Shown here: in pieces, positions 9,503 to 17,396 of the stretch
How the letters are laid out: the number at the start of each line of letters is the position of its first letter
Position numbering within the stretch: the first letter of the stretch is position 1
NCBI GenBank assembly: GCA_005885555.1
Contig: VAWN01000022.1
Span: forward strand, 116,131 to 180,130
DNA length: 64,000 nt
Source of the DNA: Actinomycetota bacterium
Lineage (GTDB): Bacteria; Actinomycetota; Actinomycetes; Mycobacteriales; Micromonosporaceae
Direction of reading: 5' to 3'
Program-made: the position numbers and the translations under genes
Notes under the pieces: model-generated
What the model was told of the DNA's origin: nothing
The model's input: only the letters and a program-made list of their open reading frames with translations
Database searches by the model: none

Positions 9503-11230
9503 ATGACTGCGGGCCGCCTGCTCGGGGGCAGGTACCAGGTCGGCGAGGTGCTGGGCTACGGCGGGATGGCCGAGGTGCACCGGGGACGCGACCTGCGGCT
9601 CGGTCGCGACGTGGCGATCAAGCTGCTGCGCACCGACCTGGCCCGGGACGAGACCTTCCAGATTCGGTTCCGGCGGGAGGCGCAGAACGCGGCCTCGCTC
9701 AACCACCCGGCGATCGTCGCCGTCTACGACACCGGCGAGGAGACCGCGCCGACCGGCGAGACGATCCCGTACATCGTCATGGAGTTCGTCAGCGGCCGCA
9801 CGCTCAAGGAGGTGCTCACGGCCGAGGGGCGGCTCATGCCGCGCCGGGCGCTGGAGATCGTCGCGGACATCTGCGCGGCGCTGGAGTTCAGCCACCGGCA
9901 CGGGATCATCCACCGCGACATCAAGCCGGGCAACGTGATGCTCACCCCGACCGGCCAGGTCAAGGTGATGGACTTCGGCATCGCCCGGGCGCTGGCCAGC
10001 GGGGCGACCACGATGACGCAGACCAGCGCGGTCATCGGTACGGCGCAGTACCTGTCTCCGGAACAGGCGCGCGGTGAGGCGGTCGACGCGCGCTCCGACG
10101 TGTACGCCACCGGCTGCGTGCTCTACGAGCTGCTCACCGGGCACCCGCCGTTCGTCGGCGACAACCCGGTCTCGGTCGCGTACCAGCACGTCCGGGAGGA
10201 TCCGCGGCCGCCCAGCGACTCCAACCGTGACGTCCCGCCCGACGTCGACGCGGTGGTGCTCAAGGCGCTGGCGAAGAACCGGGCGAACCGGTACCAGAGC
10301 GCCGCCGAGATGCGGGCCGACGTGCTGCGCGCCGCCGCGGGCCGGCCGGTGCTCGCCACGCCGGTACTGCGCGATGTCGAAGCGCCGCCGCTGCCGCCGC
10401 CACCGCCGCGGGTGATCGGCAACCGGCCGACGGGCACGATGGCCCGGGTCGGTACCCCGTCCCGCCGCCGTACCTCCACGTGGGTGCTCGTCGGGCTGTC
10501 CATCCTCGGCATCCTCGCCGTCATCGCGCTCGGCGCCGGCCTGTACCTCGCCGGCCGGCCGCAGATGTCGCCGGTACCGGACCTGATCGGCGCAACCCGT
10601 GACCAGGCCAACTCCAAGCTCGCCGCGGTCCGGCTCAACGGCAACGGCACCGTGGTCGCCAACGGCAGCTGCACCAAGGACAAGGTGTTCGACCAGGACC
10701 CGAAGGCCGGCGCCCAACTGGAGCAGGGCAAGACGGTCAACTACAGCATCTGCGGCGGCCCCGGTACCACGACCGTGCCGCGGCTGCTCGGGCTCAGCCA
10801 GCAGGACGCCGAAGACCAGGTGAAGGCGGCCGGGCTCAACCCGGCGTCGCAGACGATCGACGGCCCGATCGACCAGAAGGGCAAGGTCATCCAGGCCGAT
10901 CCCCAGGTCGGGAGCAACGTGGCCAGGGGTACCACGGTGCACATCTACGTCTCCGCCGGCAACGAGGCGAAGGTACCCGAGGTGCGCGGCCTGGATCCGG
11001 ACGCCGCCAGGGCGAAGTTGGCCGATGCCGGGTTCACCAACGTCGGTACCGCGCTGAACACCGCCCCGCCGCCGGGGCTGGCCGGCAAGGCGATCGTGAC
11101 GACGCCGGGTGCCGGAACGCTGGCGAAGGTGGGCGACCGGATCACCATCCAGATCGGCGCGAACACGCCGCCGTCATCCGCCCCGCCGTCGAAGTCCTCG
11201 TCCCCGTCCCCAGGCACGCTCGGCGCCTGA
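9503..11230 (+). CDS. pknB: PknB: Ser/Thr protein kinase with three PASTA repeats
   Basis: An essential-type membrane kinase that senses muropeptide/lipid II fragments through PASTA repeats and phosphorylates wall-synthesis proteins. The kinase domain (about 8-275) has GYGGMAEVHRG, AIKLL, catalytic H137-R-D139, MDFGIA and the activation loop TMTQTSAVIGTAQYLSPEQAR. This sequence is very close to mycobacterial PknB. One membrane helix lies at about 327-350. PASTA repeats are at about 355-420, 422-487 and 490-553, ending in a Ser/Pro tail. Mycobacterium tuberculosis PknB has four repeats. The start is ATG at 9503; an in-frame TTG at 9494 sits too near the AAGGA site. It has 575 residues. Confidence 0.96.
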   Translation: MTAGRLLGGRYQVGEVLGYGGMAEVHRGRDLRLGRDVAIKLLRTDLARDETFQIRFRREAQNAASLNHPAIVAVYDTGEETAPTGETIPYIVMEFVSGRTLKEVLTAEGRLMPRRALEIVADICAALEFSHRHGIIHRDIKPGNVMLTPTGQVKVMDFGIARALASGATTMTQTSAVIGTAQYLSPEQARGEAVDARSDVYATGCVLYELLTGHPPFVGDNPVSVAYQHVREDPRPPSDSNRDVPPDVDAVVLKALAKNRANRYQSAAEMRADVLRAAAGRPVLATPVLRDVEAPPLPPPPPRVIGNRPTGTMARVGTPSRRRTSTWVLVGLSILGILAVIALGAGLYLAGRPQMSPVPDLIGATRDQANSKLAAVRLNGNGTVVANGSCTKDKVFDQDPKAGAQLEQGKTVNYSICGGPGTTTVPRLLGLSQQDAEDQVKAAGLNPASQTIDGPIDQKGKVIQADPQVGSNVARGTTVHIYVSAGNEAKVPEVRGLDPDAARAKLADAGFTNVGTALNTAPPPGLAGKAIVTTPGAGTLAKVGDRITIQIGANTPPSSAPPSKSSSPSPGTLGA

Positions 11231-11236
11231 GCGGCA

Positions 11237-11259
11237 CCCCCGCCCCCGCCCCCGCCCCC
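11237..11259 (-). repeat. G-quadruplex-capable run between pknB and pabA
   Basis: On the plus strand four runs of five C (11237-11241, 11243-11247, 11249-11253, 11255-11259) are separated by single G bases. The minus strand therefore reads G5-C-G5-C-G5-C-G5, a very strong G-quadruplex pattern. It lies 7 bases after the pknB stop, in the gap between convergent genes. Confidence 0.85.
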
Positions 11260-11278
11260 GGCGCCGGCCCCCCTGCTC

Positions 11279-11353
11279 GCCGATCTTGGACTTGTGGTGC
11301 CCGGTTCGTTGGGTTTGCGCCCTATTTGGGACCGACATAAGTCCAAGATCGGC
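11279..11353. repeat. 15-bp perfect inverted repeat between pknB and pabA
   Basis: Arms GCCGATCTTGGACTT (11279-11293) and AAGTCCAAGATCGGC (11339-11353) are exact reverse complements separated by 45 bases. The core GATCTTGGAC recurs at 39060 and 39210, so it may belong to a dispersed family. A terminator for the convergent genes is possible, but there is no T-run. Confidence 0.85.
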
Positions 11354-11396
11354 GGAGCGTTGGGTGGCGGCGGGGGGCGGGGCGGGCGGCGGAGGG

Positions 11397-12044
11397 TCAG
11401 GCGGCGAAGGCGGCCAGGCGGCGGGCTTCGACCTCGGCGACCAGTTCCGGCGCCCGCTCCCGGGCCTGCGGGTACCCGCACGTCGCCAGCCAGTTGGCGA
11501 GCATCAGGTGGCCGCCCTGGGTCAGTACCGACTCGGGATGGAACTGCACCCCCTCGACCGGCAGGGTGCGGTGCCGCATCGCCATCACGATCCCCGACTC
11601 CGTCCGCCCGGTGACCTCGATCTCGTCGGGCAGGGTGTCCTCGACGACCGCCAGCGAGTGGTACCGCGTCGCGGTGAACGGGTCGGGCAGCCCGGCCAGT
11701 ACCCCGGCGCCGGCGTGGTGCACCTGCGACGTCTTGCCGTGCAGCAGCTCGGGTGCCCGGTTGACGGTGGCGCCGTATGCCGCGCCGATCGCCTGGTGAC
11801 CGAGGCACACGCCGAAGATCGGCAGGCGGCCGGCGTACTCCCTGATCACGTCGAGGCAGATGCCGGCCCGCTGCGGGGTACCCGGACCGGGGCTGAGCAG
11901 CACGCCGGCCGGGTTCAGCCGGCCCACCTCGGCGACCGGGATCTCGTCGTTGCGCCGCACGTCGCAGTCCACGCCCAGCTGGCCGAGGTACTGGACGAGG
12001 TTGTAGACGAACGAGTCGTAGTTGTCGACGACGAGTACCCGCAT
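11397..12044 (-). CDS. pabA: Aminodeoxychorismate/anthranilate synthase glutamine amidotransferase component II
   Basis: A class I glutamine amidotransferase subunit that supplies ammonia to chorismate for p-aminobenzoate (folate) or anthranilate (tryptophan) synthesis. The N-terminus is MRVLVVDNYDSFVYNLVQYL. The nucleophile lies in FGVCLGHQ and the partner His/Glu in FHPES; LLSPGPGTP is also conserved. It has 215 residues, including a short Ala/Glu-rich tail. The start is ATG at 12044. In Mycobacterium the same gene (trpG/pabA) lies convergent to pknB, so the synteny is conserved. No component I gene is nearby, so the choice between folate and tryptophan use is open. Confidence 0.93.
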   Translation of the reverse strand: MRVLVVDNYDSFVYNLVQYLGQLGVDCDVRRNDEIPVAEVGRLNPAGVLLSPGPGTPQRAGICLDVIREYAGRLPIFGVCLGHQAIGAAYGATVNRAPELLHGKTSQVHHAGAGVLAGLPDPFTATRYHSLAVVEDTLPDEIEVTGRTESGIVMAMRHRTLPVEGVQFHPESVLTQGGHLMLANWLATCGYPQARERAPELVAEVEARRLAAFAA

Positions 12045-12120
12045 GCCGACGCAGTCTAGCCGCGCCACCGCGGGCGCCACCGCGCGCGCCAGGGCGGGCG
12101 TCACCGCGGGCGCCGGCGCC

Positions 12121-12282
12121 TCAGCCGCCGGTCACCTGGGCGGCGGTGTTCGGCAGGTTCTGGTCGACCAGCGGGAACACCACGAACCACAGCAGCGCCA
12201 CGGCGACGCCGACGAGCAGCACGCTGCCGATGAGCTTGCCCGGGGTACCGCCCGGGAGGTGCCGCCAGATCCAGCCGTACAC
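12121..12282 (-). CDS. Small conserved membrane protein downstream of the sortase
   Basis: A 53-residue protein with N-terminus MYGWIWRHLPGGTPGKLIG and one membrane helix (about residues 17-37, LLVGVAVALLWFVVFPLV). Similar short proteins occur next to class E sortases in actinomycetes (family recollection; function unknown). The start is GTG at 12282, three bases after the sortase stop, so it is almost certainly cotranslated with it. It is too short for many gene callers but the frame and G/C third positions are consistent with coding. Confidence 0.75.
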   Translation of the reverse strand: MYGWIWRHLPGGTPGKLIGSVLLVGVAVALLWFVVFPLVDQNLPNTAAQVTGG

Positions 12283-12285
12283 GCC

Positions 12286-12972
12286 TCAGCTCCCCAGTGC
12301 GGCCGGCCGCTGCTCGTGCGGCAGGCGCTGGACCAGCCGGCCGTGCACGACCAGCCGCTGGTAGTTGTTGTACTTCGGGTTGCACGTGGTCAACGTCAGG
12401 TATGCGGTGTCCGGTGCCTGGCCGGGCCGGTCCGGCGTCGGGGCGATCACCTCGACCGCGTGCGGGCTGACCACCTCGGTCTGGCTGACCTGGTACACGT
12501 ACCAGCCGGTACGGGTCTCCACGATCGCCGCGTCGCCGGGGCGCAGCTGGTCGAGGTCCCAGAAGATGCCGATCAGGCGGTGACCGGCCACGGCGAAGTT
12601 GCCGGGCTGGCCGGGCAGCGCGGTGCCGGGGTAGTGCCCGGGCGCGTACCGGATGTCCTTCAGCGACACGCCCTCGACCACGACCCAGTGCAGGTGCAGC
12701 TTCGGCAGGTACAGCCGGCCGATCGCGTCGCCGGGCGGCGCGGCCAGGGCGGCCTGGCCGGGTGCGCCGGCCGGTCCGGCCGTCGGAGCCGGCGTGATCA
12801 GGGCCGGGTCGTCCCACGCGTGGTCGAGCTGGTTGTTCAGCGCGTTCTGGTGGTCGTCGATCGCGGCGGTCTTGCCGTACACCTCGTAGGCGGCGAACAG
12901 CAGGAGGACCAGGCCCAGCGTGATGAGCAGCTCACCGCAGACCCGGGCGGTGCCGCGGAGCAGGTCGGCCAT
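12286..12972 (-). CDS. Class E sortase
   Basis: A membrane-anchored cysteine transpeptidase that joins LPxTG/LAxTG-type surface proteins to peptidoglycan or pilins. One N-terminal helix (about 13-30) and a Pro/Ala linker precede the sortase barrel. Catalytic residues visible are H131 (VAGHR), C197 (TLTTCNPKY) and R206 (NNYQRLVVHGRL). The length of 228 residues is normal. ATG at 12972 overlaps the stop of the DUF881 gene by one base (TGATG), so the two are translationally coupled. I saw no sortase substrate with a sorting signal in this window. Confidence 0.93.
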   Translation of the reverse strand: MADLLRGTARVCGELLITLGLVLLLFAAYEVYGKTAAIDDHQNALNNQLDHAWDDPALITPAPTAGPAGAPGQAALAAPPGDAIGRLYLPKLHLHWVVVEGVSLKDIRYAPGHYPGTALPGQPGNFAVAGHRLIGIFWDLDQLRPGDAAIVETRTGWYVYQVSQTEVVSPHAVEVIAPTPDRPGQAPDTAYLTLTTCNPKYNNYQRLVVHGRLVQRLPHEQRPAALGS

Positions 12973-13778
12973 CAGTCGGGCGCCTGCGCGTACTGCAGCG
13001 CGGTCGAGCCGTCGTATGCCGGTACCGTCACGTCGGTTTCGGCCCTGACCTGGTACCCCAGGCCGAGCGTGGCGGCCGCGAGCCGGAACGCACGCACGGC
13101 GTCGGACTGCCCCAGCGCCGCGGTCATCGTTTCCGGGTTGCCGATCGCGGTCATGACGAACGGCGGCGAGTACACCCGGCCGCCGAGCAGCAGCGTGTTG
13201 CCCACGCAGCGGACCGCGCTGGTGGAGATGACGCGTACCCCCATGATCGTCATCGCCTCCGCACCGCCCGACCACAGCGCGTTGACCACGGCCTGCACGT
13301 CCTGCTGGTGCACGACCAGGTCGTCCGGGCTGACACCGGAGGGCAGGTTGGCGTCCGGGCGGCGCGGCGCGTCGTCGAGCCGGACGGTGAGCCCGGGGCC
13401 GTGCACCGGGGTCAGCCCGGCGGCCGCGCGGCGGGCGTCGGCGCGCTGCCGCAGCGCCGCGATGTCCTTGTCCGAGCCGCCGGCGAGGTCGGTCTGGTGC
13501 TCGACCTGGTTGCGCAGCCCGGCGGCGATCTTGGACTGCTGGTCGATCTGGCGCTGCCGGTCCTGGATCAGGCTGGACAGCTGCGGGTTGCGGTCGTCGC
13601 GCAGCGCGGTGCCCTGCGCGGCATGCGCGGTCATCGAGAACAGCAGGCCGGCGAGCAGCGCCACCAGCGGTACCAGCAGCGACCACGGGCTGCGCCGGAC
13701 GGTACCCCGGCTGGGCAGCAGCGCGCGTCCGGCCCGGTGCAGCGCGGCGCGCCACGAGGTGGGTGCTGGGTTCTGCAC
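12972..13778 (-). CDS. DUF881 membrane-anchored protein
   Basis: A protein of the DUF881 family, which is common near division and sortase genes in Actinobacteria and Firmicutes; its function is not established. A basic N-terminus precedes a membrane helix (about 32-52, LLVPLVALLAGLLFSMTAHA). An extracytoplasmic coiled-coil (QDRQRQIDQQSKIAAGLRNQ) and the DUF881 domain follow, with VHGPGLTVRLDD and VNALWSGGAEAMTIMGVRV. I chose GTG at 13778 because GGAAGG lies 8 bases upstream; the longer frame begins at TTG 13811 without a site. It has 268 residues and is coupled to the sortase gene. Confidence 0.88.
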   Translation of the reverse strand: MQNPAPTSWRAALHRAGRALLPSRGTVRRSPWSLLVPLVALLAGLLFSMTAHAAQGTALRDDRNPQLSSLIQDRQRQIDQQSKIAAGLRNQVEHQTDLAGGSDKDIAALRQRADARRAAAGLTPVHGPGLTVRLDDAPRRPDANLPSGVSPDDLVVHQQDVQAVVNALWSGGAEAMTIMGVRVISTSAVRCVGNTLLLGGRVYSPPFVMTAIGNPETMTAALGQSDAVRAFRLAAATLGLGYQVRAETDVTVPAYDGSTALQYAQAPD

Positions 13779-13931
13779 GACCAACCCTTCCGCTCGGGTC
13801 CCCTTCCTCAACGGGTCGGGTCCCTACCTGGCTACGCTAGCTGCGAACATTATTCCGTCCGTGCCGCATTGTTCGACGCCCGAGGTGCCGGCGCGATAGG
13901 GTTCATCGACGTTGCCCAGCAGGAGACCACG

Positions 13932-14195
13932 GTGCCCAAGTCTCGAGTACGCCAGAAGAAGGTCTACACCCCGCCGACCGACGTGGTACCCCGCGTCACG
14001 CGGGTCAGCCGCAAGCAGAGCGGCATCTGGCTGCCGATCACCGCGGTGTCCCTGATCGTGGCCGGCATCGCCTGGCTGGTCGTCTTCTACCTGTCCCAGG
14101 GTCAGTACCCGGTGCTGAGCTGGCGGTACTGGAACCTCGCGATCGGGTTCGGCGCGATGGTCTCCGCGCTCGTCCTGCTCGCCCGCTGGCGCTGA
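13932..14195 (+). CDS. crgA: CrgA: small division-inhibitory membrane protein
   Basis: An actinobacterial divisome protein with two membrane helices. In Streptomyces and Mycobacterium it interacts with FtsZ, FtsI and other septal proteins (family knowledge). It has 87 residues. The basic N-terminus MPKSRVRQKKVYTPP is typical, followed by helices at about 36-57 (WLPITAVSLIVAGIAWLVVFYL) and 68-85. The start is GTG at 13932 with AGGAG at 13921-13925. The gene is divergent from the DUF881/sortase operon, with about 150 bases between them. Its position beside the sortase, pabA and pknB matches mycobacteria. Confidence 0.95.
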   Translation: MPKSRVRQKKVYTPPTDVVPRVTRVSRKQSGIWLPITAVSLIVAGIAWLVVFYLSQGQYPVLSWRYWNLAIGFGAMVSALVLLARWR

Positions 14196-14227
14196 CCGGC
14201 CGTGCTGACCAGCGGTTTTCCCCAGGG

Positions 14228-14246
14228 TTGTCCACAATTGTGGACA
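14228..14246. promoter_or_regulatory. DnaA-box-like palindrome between crgA and a GPP34 gene
   Basis: TTGTCCACA (14228-14236) equals the actinobacterial DnaA-box consensus. It is part of a perfect 18-bp palindrome, TGTCCACAATTGTGGACA (14229-14246), which supplies a second box matching at 8 of 9 positions on the other strand. It lies between two convergent gene ends, so it is not a promoter operator. Binding by DnaA is inference. Confidence 0.5.
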
Positions 14247-14257
14247 TTGACGGTGGT

Positions 14258-14953
14258 CTAGCTGCTGGCGACCGCACCGCCCGCCGCGGCGACGGCCGCG
14301 ACCGCGGCGGTCGCCGCCTGCACCTCGCGCACCGCCGCCCGTACCGCCTCGCTCGCCCAGGTGCCGCGGGAGATCTCGTCCAGCCGCCGCCGCAGCTCGC
14401 GACGGGGCAGGTCCGGGAAGAGCCGGCGGCCCAGCCCGGCCGGCCCGATCAGCGAGCACAGCGCGGCGACGCGCGGCTCGGCGACGGGCGACTCGGTGAC
14501 GCGCGGCTCCGCGACGGTGCCGCCGCCCCGGACGGCAGCCTCGACGGCCGCCCGCAGCTCGGGCAGCCCGGCCGCGTCGGTCACCGGGTACCGCGTCGAC
14601 GGGAACACCTTCAGCACATGGGTGACCTGCATGCCGGTCAGCCCACCGCGCACCAGGTCGGCCAGTACCCGCTTGCGCAGGCTGCGGGACAGCCGCGGGA
14701 TCCAGTCCTTGGCCCGTCGCCGCTTGTCCCGCTCGATCGCGCTCAGCGCGTCGGCGAGCACCGGTTCGCGCAGCGGCGCGCCGGGCAGCGCGGCCACCCG
14801 CTTGTCCACCACGTCGAGCCGCTGCGCCAGCGCCAGCTCCAGCAGCACCGCACCGGCCAGCGCGTAGTCGAAGCCCGGGTTGCGCCCGACCACCCGGCCG
14901 TCCGCGCCGAGACCGAGCAGCATCAGCTCCTGCACCAGCGGTCGGTTCGCCAT
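14258..14953 (-). CDS. GPP34 (GOLPH3-like) family protein
   Basis: A 231-residue member of the GPP34/GOLPH3 family. The eukaryotic member binds phosphatidylinositol-4-phosphate at the Golgi; bacterial members are frequent in actinomycetes and lack a known role. The family pattern is seen in LVQELMLLGLGADGR, FDYALAGAVLLELAL, REPVLADAL and VLADLVRGGL. A short duplicated stretch (VAEPRVTESPVAEPRV, encoded near 14475-14520) interrupts the domain, and the C-terminus is Ala/Val-rich. The start is ATG at 14953. A second GPP34 gene lies at 19756-20382. Confidence 0.85.
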   Translation of the reverse strand: MANRPLVQELMLLGLGADGRVVGRNPGFDYALAGAVLLELALAQRLDVVDKRVAALPGAPLREPVLADALSAIERDKRRRAKDWIPRLSRSLRKRVLADLVRGGLTGMQVTHVLKVFPSTRYPVTDAAGLPELRAAVEAAVRGGGTVAEPRVTESPVAEPRVAALCSLIGPAGLGRRLFPDLPRRELRRRLDEISRGTWASEAVRAAVREVQAATAAVAAVAAAGGAVASS

Positions 14954-15018
14954 GGCTCGACGGTACCGAGCCCGCGCCAGGGGTTCGGGCGATCGGGCAC
15001 AATGAGAGCCGGGGTGAG

Positions 15019-16305
15019 TTGACCATCGACGTCCTGTTGACCGCGCTGCCGCTGGCCGCGTTCGTGCTGCTCACCGCCGCCAACGCGTTCTTCGTCACGG
15101 CCGAGTTCTCCCTGGTCACCGTCGACCGTGCGGCGATCGAGACACAGGCCCAGGCGGGCGACCGCCGGGCCCGCCAGCTGCGCCGGTCGCTGCGCGAGCT
15201 GTCGTTCCAGCTGTCCGGCGCGCAGCTGGGCATCACGATCGCCGCGCTGCTCACCGGGTACCTCACCGAGACGCTCGCGCACGAGCTGCGGCTGAACTAC
15301 GCGGTGGTACTGGCGAGCGCCACGCTGGTCTCGATGCTGTTCGGCGAGCTGGTACCGAAGAACGCCGCCCTGGCCCGGCCGATGCCGCTGGCCCGGGCGA
15401 CGGCGGTACCGATGCGGGTGTTCTCCTCGATCTTGGGCTGGCTGATCCGGGCGCTGAACGGCAGCGCCAACCGGGTGGTCCGCGGGCTCGGCGTCGAACC
15501 GCAGGAGGAGCTGGCCAGCGCCCGCTCGCCCGAGGAGCTGGGCCTGCTCGCGGCGATCTCGGCGCGGGCCGGCGAGCTGCCCGAGGACACCGCGCGGATG
15601 CTGCAACGGACCATCCGGTTCGGCGACAAGCGGGCGGCCGAGGCGATGACGCCGCGGGTCGACATGGTGGCGCTGCCGGTCACCGCGACCCTCGACGAGC
15701 TGGTGGCCGCCGCGCTGGACAGCGGGCACAGCCGGTTCCCCGTCTACGAGTCCACAGTGGACATTGTCACCGGGGTCGTGTCGGTCATCGATGCCCTGGC
15801 GGTACCGGCACCGCGCCGGCCGGCCGAGACGGTGGCCGGCATCGCCCGCGAACCGGTGTACGTACCGGAGAGCCTCGACCTCGACGGCGTACTGGAAGCC
15901 CTGCAGGCGGCGGGCGCGGAGATGGCGATCGTCGTCGACGAGTACGGCGGCACCGACGGCGTGGTGACCGTCGAGGACCTGGCCGAGGAGCTGGTCGGCG
16001 AGATCGCCGACGAGTACGACGTGGAGCCGGCGGCCTACGAGGTCACCGTCCCGCTCACCGCGATGCCGAGCACGCTGCTCGTCGACGGGGTGGTGCGCGA
16101 GGACGAGCTGGCCGAGTCGACCGGCTTCCGGCTGACCGAGGGACCGTACGAGACGCTGGCCGGGTTCATCATGGCGCGGCTGGGCCACATCCCCGTCGAG
16201 GGCGAGACGGTCGAGGAGCACGGCTGGAAGTTCACCGTGGTCGAGGTGCAGCGGCGGCGCATCGAGAAGGTGCGGGTGACCCGTCCGGAGGAACCGGATG
16301 GCTAA
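15019..16305 (+). CDS. CNNM/CorC-family membrane protein with CBS pair
   Basis: A member of the DUF21/CBS/CorC_HlyC family, linked to magnesium or cobalt efflux and often labelled hemolysin-like. The DUF21 membrane domain spans about residues 1-190, with NAFFVTAEFSLVTVDR and SGAQLGITIAALLTGYL. Two CBS motifs follow (about 205-330, including VPVTATLDELVAAALDSGHSRFPVYE-type sequence). A CorC_HlyC domain is at the C-terminus (about 345-425). It has 428 residues. The start is TTG at 15019, with GGGGTGAG just upstream. The end overlaps the next paralogue by eight bases, so the two are coupled. The pair may act as a heteromer (inference). Confidence 0.92.
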   Translation: MTIDVLLTALPLAAFVLLTAANAFFVTAEFSLVTVDRAAIETQAQAGDRRARQLRRSLRELSFQLSGAQLGITIAALLTGYLTETLAHELRLNYAVVLASATLVSMLFGELVPKNAALARPMPLARATAVPMRVFSSILGWLIRALNGSANRVVRGLGVEPQEELASARSPEELGLLAAISARAGELPEDTARMLQRTIRFGDKRAAEAMTPRVDMVALPVTATLDELVAAALDSGHSRFPVYESTVDIVTGVVSVIDALAVPAPRRPAETVAGIAREPVYVPESLDLDGVLEALQAAGAEMAIVVDEYGGTDGVVTVEDLAEELVGEIADEYDVEPAAYEVTVPLTAMPSTLLVDGVVREDELAESTGFRLTEGPYETLAGFIMARLGHIPVEGETVEEHGWKFTVVEVQRRRIEKVRVTRPEEPDG

Positions 16306-17329
16306 GGTCCTCGTGGTCGTGCTACTGCTGCTCGGCAACGCGTTCTTCGTCGCCGGCGAATTCGCGCTGATCGCGGCGCGGCGCACCGTCGTCGAACCGA
16401 TGGCCGGCTGGTCCAAGCGCGCGCGGCTGGCGCTGCGGGCGATGGAGCAGCTGCCGTTGATGATCGCGGGTGCGCAGCTCGGCGTCACCATCTGCTCGCT
16501 GGGCCTGGGCGCGATCGCCGAGCCGGCCTTCGCGCACGTGCTGACCGGCCTGCTGGACCGGGCGCACCTGCCGCGGTCGATGGCCGACCCGGTGGGGTTC
16601 CTGCTGGCGCTGATCGTGGTGGTGTTCGCGCACACGGTACTGGGCGAGATGGTGCCCAAGAACCTCACGCTGGTCGGGCCGGAGCAGGCGGTACTGTGGC
16701 TCGGCCCGCCGATGCTGTGGTTCTGCCAGGCGACCCGGCCGGTACTGGTGTTCATGCGCTGGGCCTCCCGGCAGGTGTTGCGGATCTGGCGGATCGAGGC
16801 GACCGACGCGGTGAAGACCGTCTACACGGCCGGGGAGCTTGCGGGGCTGGTCGCGCAGGCGCGTACCGAGGGCCTGCTCGACCAGGAGGAGCACGCCCGG
16901 ATCAGCGGCGCGCTGGCGCTGCACGAGCGCACCGCCGCCGAGGTGATGCGGCGGTGGTCGTCGGTCACCACGGTCACCGAGGAGGTCACGCCGGCACAGT
17001 TGGAGCAGCTGGCCAGCAGGACCGGGCTGTCGCGGTTTCCGGTGGTACTGAAGGAAAGCGGGCGGGTGGTCGGCTTCGTGCACATCAAGGACGTGCTCGC
17101 CAGCACCGGCCCGGCCCGGCAGGCCCGGATTCCGGCGACGCTGATCCGGCCGCTGCCCGTGGTACCGCCGGAGCGCCGGCTGGCCGAGGCGCTGTTGGCG
17201 ATGCGGCGGGAGCGGCGGCACGTGGTACTCGTCACCGAGGGGCGCACGCCGCTGGGTCTGCTCACGTTGCACGACGTACTCCGGGCGGTTGTCGGCGAAT
17301 CGGGCGGCGTACGCAGCGTGGCCGGCTGA
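16298..17329 (+). CDS. Second CNNM/CorC-family membrane protein
   Basis: A shorter paralogue (343 residues) of the gene just upstream. It has the DUF21 domain (GNAFFVAGEFALIAARR, GAQLGVTICSLGLGAIAEP, LGEMVPKN) and CBS motifs (TGLSRFPVV, VGFVHIKDVLA, LGLLTLHDVLRAVVG). It lacks the C-terminal CorC_HlyC domain. ATG at 16298 lies eight bases before the end of the upstream gene, with GGAGGA upstream. Such two-gene pairs of one long and one short member are common in actinomycetes. Ion transport is the likely role; the ion is unknown. Confidence 0.9.
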   Translation: MAKVLVVVLLLLGNAFFVAGEFALIAARRTVVEPMAGWSKRARLALRAMEQLPLMIAGAQLGVTICSLGLGAIAEPAFAHVLTGLLDRAHLPRSMADPVGFLLALIVVVFAHTVLGEMVPKNLTLVGPEQAVLWLGPPMLWFCQATRPVLVFMRWASRQVLRIWRIEATDAVKTVYTAGELAGLVAQARTEGLLDQEEHARISGALALHERTAAEVMRRWSSVTTVTEEVTPAQLEQLASRTGLSRFPVVLKESGRVVGFVHIKDVLASTGPARQARIPATLIRPLPVVPPERRLAEALLAMRRERRHVVLVTEGRTPLGLLTLHDVLRAVVGESGGVRSVAG

Positions 17330-17396
17330 CGCCGTACCGAATTGGTTTCTGTGTCGGGTTGATACCGGGTGCGGCGCTTCCCTAGGGTGATGGGCC

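Noticed and set aside
14205..14257. The DnaA-box palindrome considered as an origin of replication
   Set aside because: There is a single palindrome, no AT-rich unwinding region and no dnaA or dnaN nearby.
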